Source: JBBAEA01 sp041656175 (GTDB lineage Bacteria; Myxococcota_A; Bradymonadia; UBA4248). From it: DNA of 13,422 bases. Where the stretch lies: the NCBI GenBank assembly GCA_041656175.1, contig JBBAEA010000099.1, positions 1 to 13,422 on the forward strand, read 5' to 3'. The translations under genes were made by a program, and so were the position numbers. Below are positions 11,018 through 13,422 of the stretch, in pieces; the first letter of the stretch is position 1, and the number at the start of each line of letters is the position of its first letter. The notes under the pieces were generated by a model. The model was not told the DNA's origin, searched no databases, and was given only the letters and a program-made list of their open reading frames with translations.

Positions 11018-12850
11018 ATGAGTCAGTTTCCAAAACAAGGCGATATATTCCTCAAAAAGTACGAGATTTTGAGTCTTATTGGAGAGGGTGCGTTTGGACG
11101 AGTATATCGTGCAAAGGACACGAAGCTGGAACGCGATGCTGCGCTAAAAATCATTGATGCTACCCACAGTAGCATGGAGCGTTTCATCAACGAAGTTGAG
11201 GGGATCAAAAAGCTAGAGCATCCCAATATCGTTAAACTCTATGATTACGAGGTTCTCCCGGATGGTTCGCCGTGTTTAGTGATGGAGTTTGTGAATGGGC
11301 GAGAACTCGGGGATATTTTGTCGCGCGAAGGCCCCTTTTCGCTGTTACGTATTGCAGAGATATCCCTACAAATTTTGGATGCGCTAGTTGAGACGCATGC
11401 CTATGGGATAGTGCATTGTGATCTTAAGCCCGAGAACATATTGATTTCCAAGGTGGGGGCGCGCGAAGATTTTGTTAAACTTCTAGACTTTGGCGTGGCT
11501 TCTATTTTGTCGAGCCAAGGGCAGCTTGAGAGTTCAAAGCGCCCTTTAATGGGCACCCCGCAGTATATGGCGCCCGAACAAATACGGCGAGATAATCTTG
11601 GGCCATGGACGGATATATACTCGCTGGGCTTAATTATGATTGAGCTCGCGACGGGGAAATTTACGGTTGATGACCCAGATATCAAGGTTATTTTGCAAAA
11701 ACAGCTCTATGAGCCGATTCAACTACCCATAGAGTTAGCGAGAACAGATCTTGGGCTTATCATTTCCAACGCTGTGGAAAAGGAGGCGAGTAAGCGCTAC
11801 CAAAGTGCGAGGGAAATGTTTGATGACATTCAGCATGCTCTGGTCGAGAGCGGTCGCAGTCCACAGTGGGGAAAGCTCGACGATAATTCGAGCAGTTCGC
11901 GCGTTGCGCACATTGGGGCAAAAAGAATCGAGGACATTGGCGATGGGGACTCAAACGACTTTTTCGCCTCTTCTGGCGCGGCACCTGCGTTTGGCGGCGC
12001 TGAAGTAAGGGCCAGTGCTTTAGATGCACTGTATTTTGATGAGTTGTCTGCGAGTTCCAGCGCGGCGCAAGCACAAGAGCGCGATAGCGCACCGTCGTTT
12101 CGCGCGCTACTGGACGATGCTTTGGCGATGCCAGATGCAAAGTCCGCACGACAAAGTGTTGCGCGCCGAAACTCAGAAAAAGAAATTGCTAGTGCCTACC
12201 TTTCAACGCAAGAAACAGCGCCAGTTTCGAGTTCAACCATAAAGCAGGGGCTAGAATCGGACTTTGTTGCAGACGCCTTCGCAGTGAACGTTGCTGTGAG
12301 CGATGTGCGAAGTAAGGAAGCGAGCAGTTTTCGCGTTGATGGCCTTAAGCCAGAAATCCGCGAACTGAAATTGAGGAATGAGCAGCAGTTGCGTGCGAGT
12401 CGCGTAAGTCGAAGCATCGTCATTCTGCTGGTGATGGCGGTATTACTCGTTGCCGCTAGTCTTCTGCTCTACATCATGGTTTTTAAACCCGAGAGCGAGC
12501 AAAAACAGATTAAGCTTGATGAAATTCAGCAACCCGTCGCTTACAAGGCGAGCTTTAACATACGTAATGTTTCGAGCGCGATTTTAACGGGCGCAAATTG
12601 TGCAGCTATTGAGGGCTGTTGCGTCGAGACGGGCTTTAAGCGTTACAAAATTATTGCTACGCCGCTCAATGTGAGTGTTAGAGTGGCGGGGAGGACGCTG
12701 TGCCAAAGCACGCCATGCAATATTCATATTTTCGGCGATGTCGAGGGGGTTGACGCGGAGCTTAGCGACGCGAAATCCAAGTCTAGCTTTAGCTTAACGG
12801 TTCATGAAAATCCCGAGGGGGAAACCATCTTTCCCGTTCTAGAGCGATAA
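11018..12850 (+). CDS. Membrane-anchored Ser/Thr protein kinase with PEGA-like outer domain
   Basis: A protein of 610 residues, Hanks type. The kinase domain (about 15-275) shows GEGAFGRVYRAK at 22-33, the ATP lysine at 44 (AALKII), HCDLKPEN at 133-140, DFG at 157-159 and APE at 185-187. A 190-residue Ser/Ala/Asp-rich linker follows, then one membrane span (about 466-489) and a periplasmic part (490-610). The outer part has a PEGA-like motif (PLNVSVRVAGRTLC with STPCNIHI, about 549-571) and five cysteines (528, 534, 535, 562, 567). The HRD motif is HCD, which makes it a non-RD kinase. A TTG 18 codons upstream opens the same frame, but the ATG at 11018 sits just before the kinase domain and after a GGATGG site. 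The layout fits signalling from envelope to cytoplasm. The substrates are unknown. The tandem-FHA protein in this window is a candidate partner by inference only. Confidence 0.92.
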   Translation: MSQFPKQGDIFLKKYEILSLIGEGAFGRVYRAKDTKLERDAALKIIDATHSSMERFINEVEGIKKLEHPNIVKLYDYEVLPDGSPCLVMEFVNGRELGDILSREGPFSLLRIAEISLQILDALVETHAYGIVHCDLKPENILISKVGAREDFVKLLDFGVASILSSQGQLESSKRPLMGTPQYMAPEQIRRDNLGPWTDIYSLGLIMIELATGKFTVDDPDIKVILQKQLYEPIQLPIELARTDLGLIISNAVEKEASKRYQSAREMFDDIQHALVESGRSPQWGKLDDNSSSSRVAHIGAKRIEDIGDGDSNDFFASSGAAPAFGGAEVRASALDALYFDELSASSSAAQAQERDSAPSFRALLDDALAMPDAKSARQSVARRNSEKEIASAYLSTQETAPVSSSTIKQGLESDFVADAFAVNVAVSDVRSKEASSFRVDGLKPEIRELKLRNEQQLRASRVSRSIVILLVMAVLLVAASLLLYIMVFKPESEQKQIKLDEIQQPVAYKASFNIRNVSSAILTGANCAAIEGCCVETGFKRYKIIATPLNVSVRVAGRTLCQSTPCNIHIFGDVEGVDAELSDAKSKSSFSLTVHENPEGETIFPVLER

Positions 12851-13232
12851 GGGTGAGCTTACGCGCTTTGTATTGTGGCTGCGATGGTTTTTTTCAGTGC
12901 AAGTCGTATATTTGGCTGTTTTAAAGTTTTTATTTTGCGGGGGAAGTTTCCCCCTACGTGTCAACCCCGCGCTGCGCGCGGGTTTGCCACTACCCCCTCC
13001 GCGGGGACACCCCGCGACGCCCCGTCTCGTTTTTGGCTTTTATAGAGCTTTGCGCTTGTTCTAGGGTTTGGAACGCTAGCCCCAATAAATCAGAGTTTTC
13101 ATATATAAACGCTAAAAGAGCGCAAAACCTGCAACGAGGGCGTTTTATGGCAATGACGGCGTTTTACATAGCTCGTGTTGAATCCGTAAATGATTGAATT
13201 CGTGAATTATTTTTAAAGAGTGAAAATAGTTC
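12851..13232. other. Gene-free region with GC hairpin cluster
   Basis: No gene with a credible ribosome site. Three hairpins at 12939-13016 are listed separately. Downstream, GCTAGCCCCAATAAATCA (about 13076-13093) resembles GCTAGCCCCAAGGAATCA at 2846-2863. An AT-rich tract (about 13197-13230) precedes the promoter at 13233. Confidence 0.7.
12939..13016. repeat. Three consecutive GC hairpins
   Basis: GGGGGAA with TTCCCCC (12939-12954), AACCC and GCGC with GCGC and GGGTT (12963-12984, one C bulge), and CGCGGGG ACA CCCCGCG (13000-13016, perfect 7-3-7). None is followed by a T-run. The order G-run/C-run hairpin, CCCCTACG, inner palindrome, CTACCCCC matches the layout of the element at 2637-2787, suggesting a related element with a different inner stem. 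Confidence 0.7.
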
Positions 13233-13260
13233 TTGACATAGTTTCGTTCTCGCGTATACT
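13233..13260 (+). promoter_or_regulatory. Strong sigma70-type promoter, possibly for an rRNA operon
   Basis: A perfect TTGACA (13233-13238), a 16-base spacer and TATACT (13255-13260). An AT-rich tract upstream (about 13203-13230) could act as an UP element. The region after the -10 box is CCCCCTTCACC, a GC-rich discriminator typical of stringently controlled stable-RNA promoters. The predicted start is near 13267. Confidence 0.8.
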
Positions 13261-13266
13261 CCCCCT

Positions 13267-13422
13267 TCACCAAGCGACGCTAACCCTATGGGGCGTGCTC
13301 CTTGGTCGTTGAAAAGTGTAAAGAAGAGAGAAAAATAAGCAGCAGATGTATCGAATGCAAATTCGGTATAGATGTTGTCAGCTTATAAGTGCGAGCCTAA
13401 AGTCCTTGTTGATAAAATAGCA
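13267..13422 (+). promoter_or_regulatory. Structured leader running off the window
   Basis: Two hairpins are visible. In the first, ACCAAG (13269-13274) pairs with CTTGGT (13301-13306), with ACGC/GCGT and CCC/GGG nested inside. In the second, ATAAGC (13335-13340) pairs with GCTTAT (13381-13386), enclosing GTATCGAAT against ATTCGGTAT. There is no ORF with a ribosome site. TGCTCCTTGGTCGTTGAAAA loosely resembles the boxA region of rRNA leaders. A 16S gene just past the edge would fit, but it is not in view. A riboswitch or small RNA is the alternative. Confidence 0.5.

Noticed and set aside
12873..13197. Small plus-strand open frames after the kinase gene
   Set aside because: They run through the GC hairpin cluster, overlap each other and lack ribosome sites.

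Overview
The window looks like a bacterial chromosome from a predatory or social deltaproteobacterial-type lineage (Myxococcota, Bradymonadia or relatives). This rests on a combination of genes rather than one marker: an FHA/zinc-ribbon/FHA protein, a Ser/Thr kinase with one membrane span and a PEGA-like outer domain, a SecG with a long Ala/Pro/Glu-rich tail, and an N-terminally extended signal-peptidase-like protein. Genes are of medium GC. The long intergenic regions are packed with repeats and hairpins. The taxonomic call is inference.

Left part, minus strand (322-2552): a 6S-RNA-like gene with its own strong sigma70-type promoter (about 2366-2552) is followed 38 bases later by a tandem-FHA zinc-ribbon protein, which is followed 23 bases later by type I signal peptidase lepB. 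No separate promoter is evident for the two protein genes. The layout recalls a 6S RNA dicistron.

Middle, plus strand (3101-6982): a small transcription unit (promoter, 8-codon ORF with a good ribosome site, intrinsic terminator) precedes secG and a 933-residue membrane protein with two von Willebrand A domains around a degenerate glutamine-amidotransferase-like domain. About 100-bp inverted copies of a CACGAAA-type repeat flank this block.

Right part, plus strand (7292-12850): a secreted CBM9-like protein gene is cut by one in-frame TAA into two open halves. Next come an S26 signal-peptidase-fold membrane protein that has lost both catalytic residues, an APH/NahK-like small-molecule kinase, and a membrane Ser/Thr protein kinase. 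The right edge holds a strong promoter with a structured leader that runs off the window and may lead an rRNA operon.

Functional themes are protein export (LepB, SecG, a dead LepB paralogue), phospho-signalling (Ser/Thr kinase and FHA readers) and the envelope (VWA membrane protein, secreted CBM9-like protein). The most interesting non-genic signals are a two-copy family of GC/AT hairpins whose stems differ in sequence but keep pairing, a 150-bp nested inverted repeat, the small 3101-3267 unit and the 6S-like RNA.
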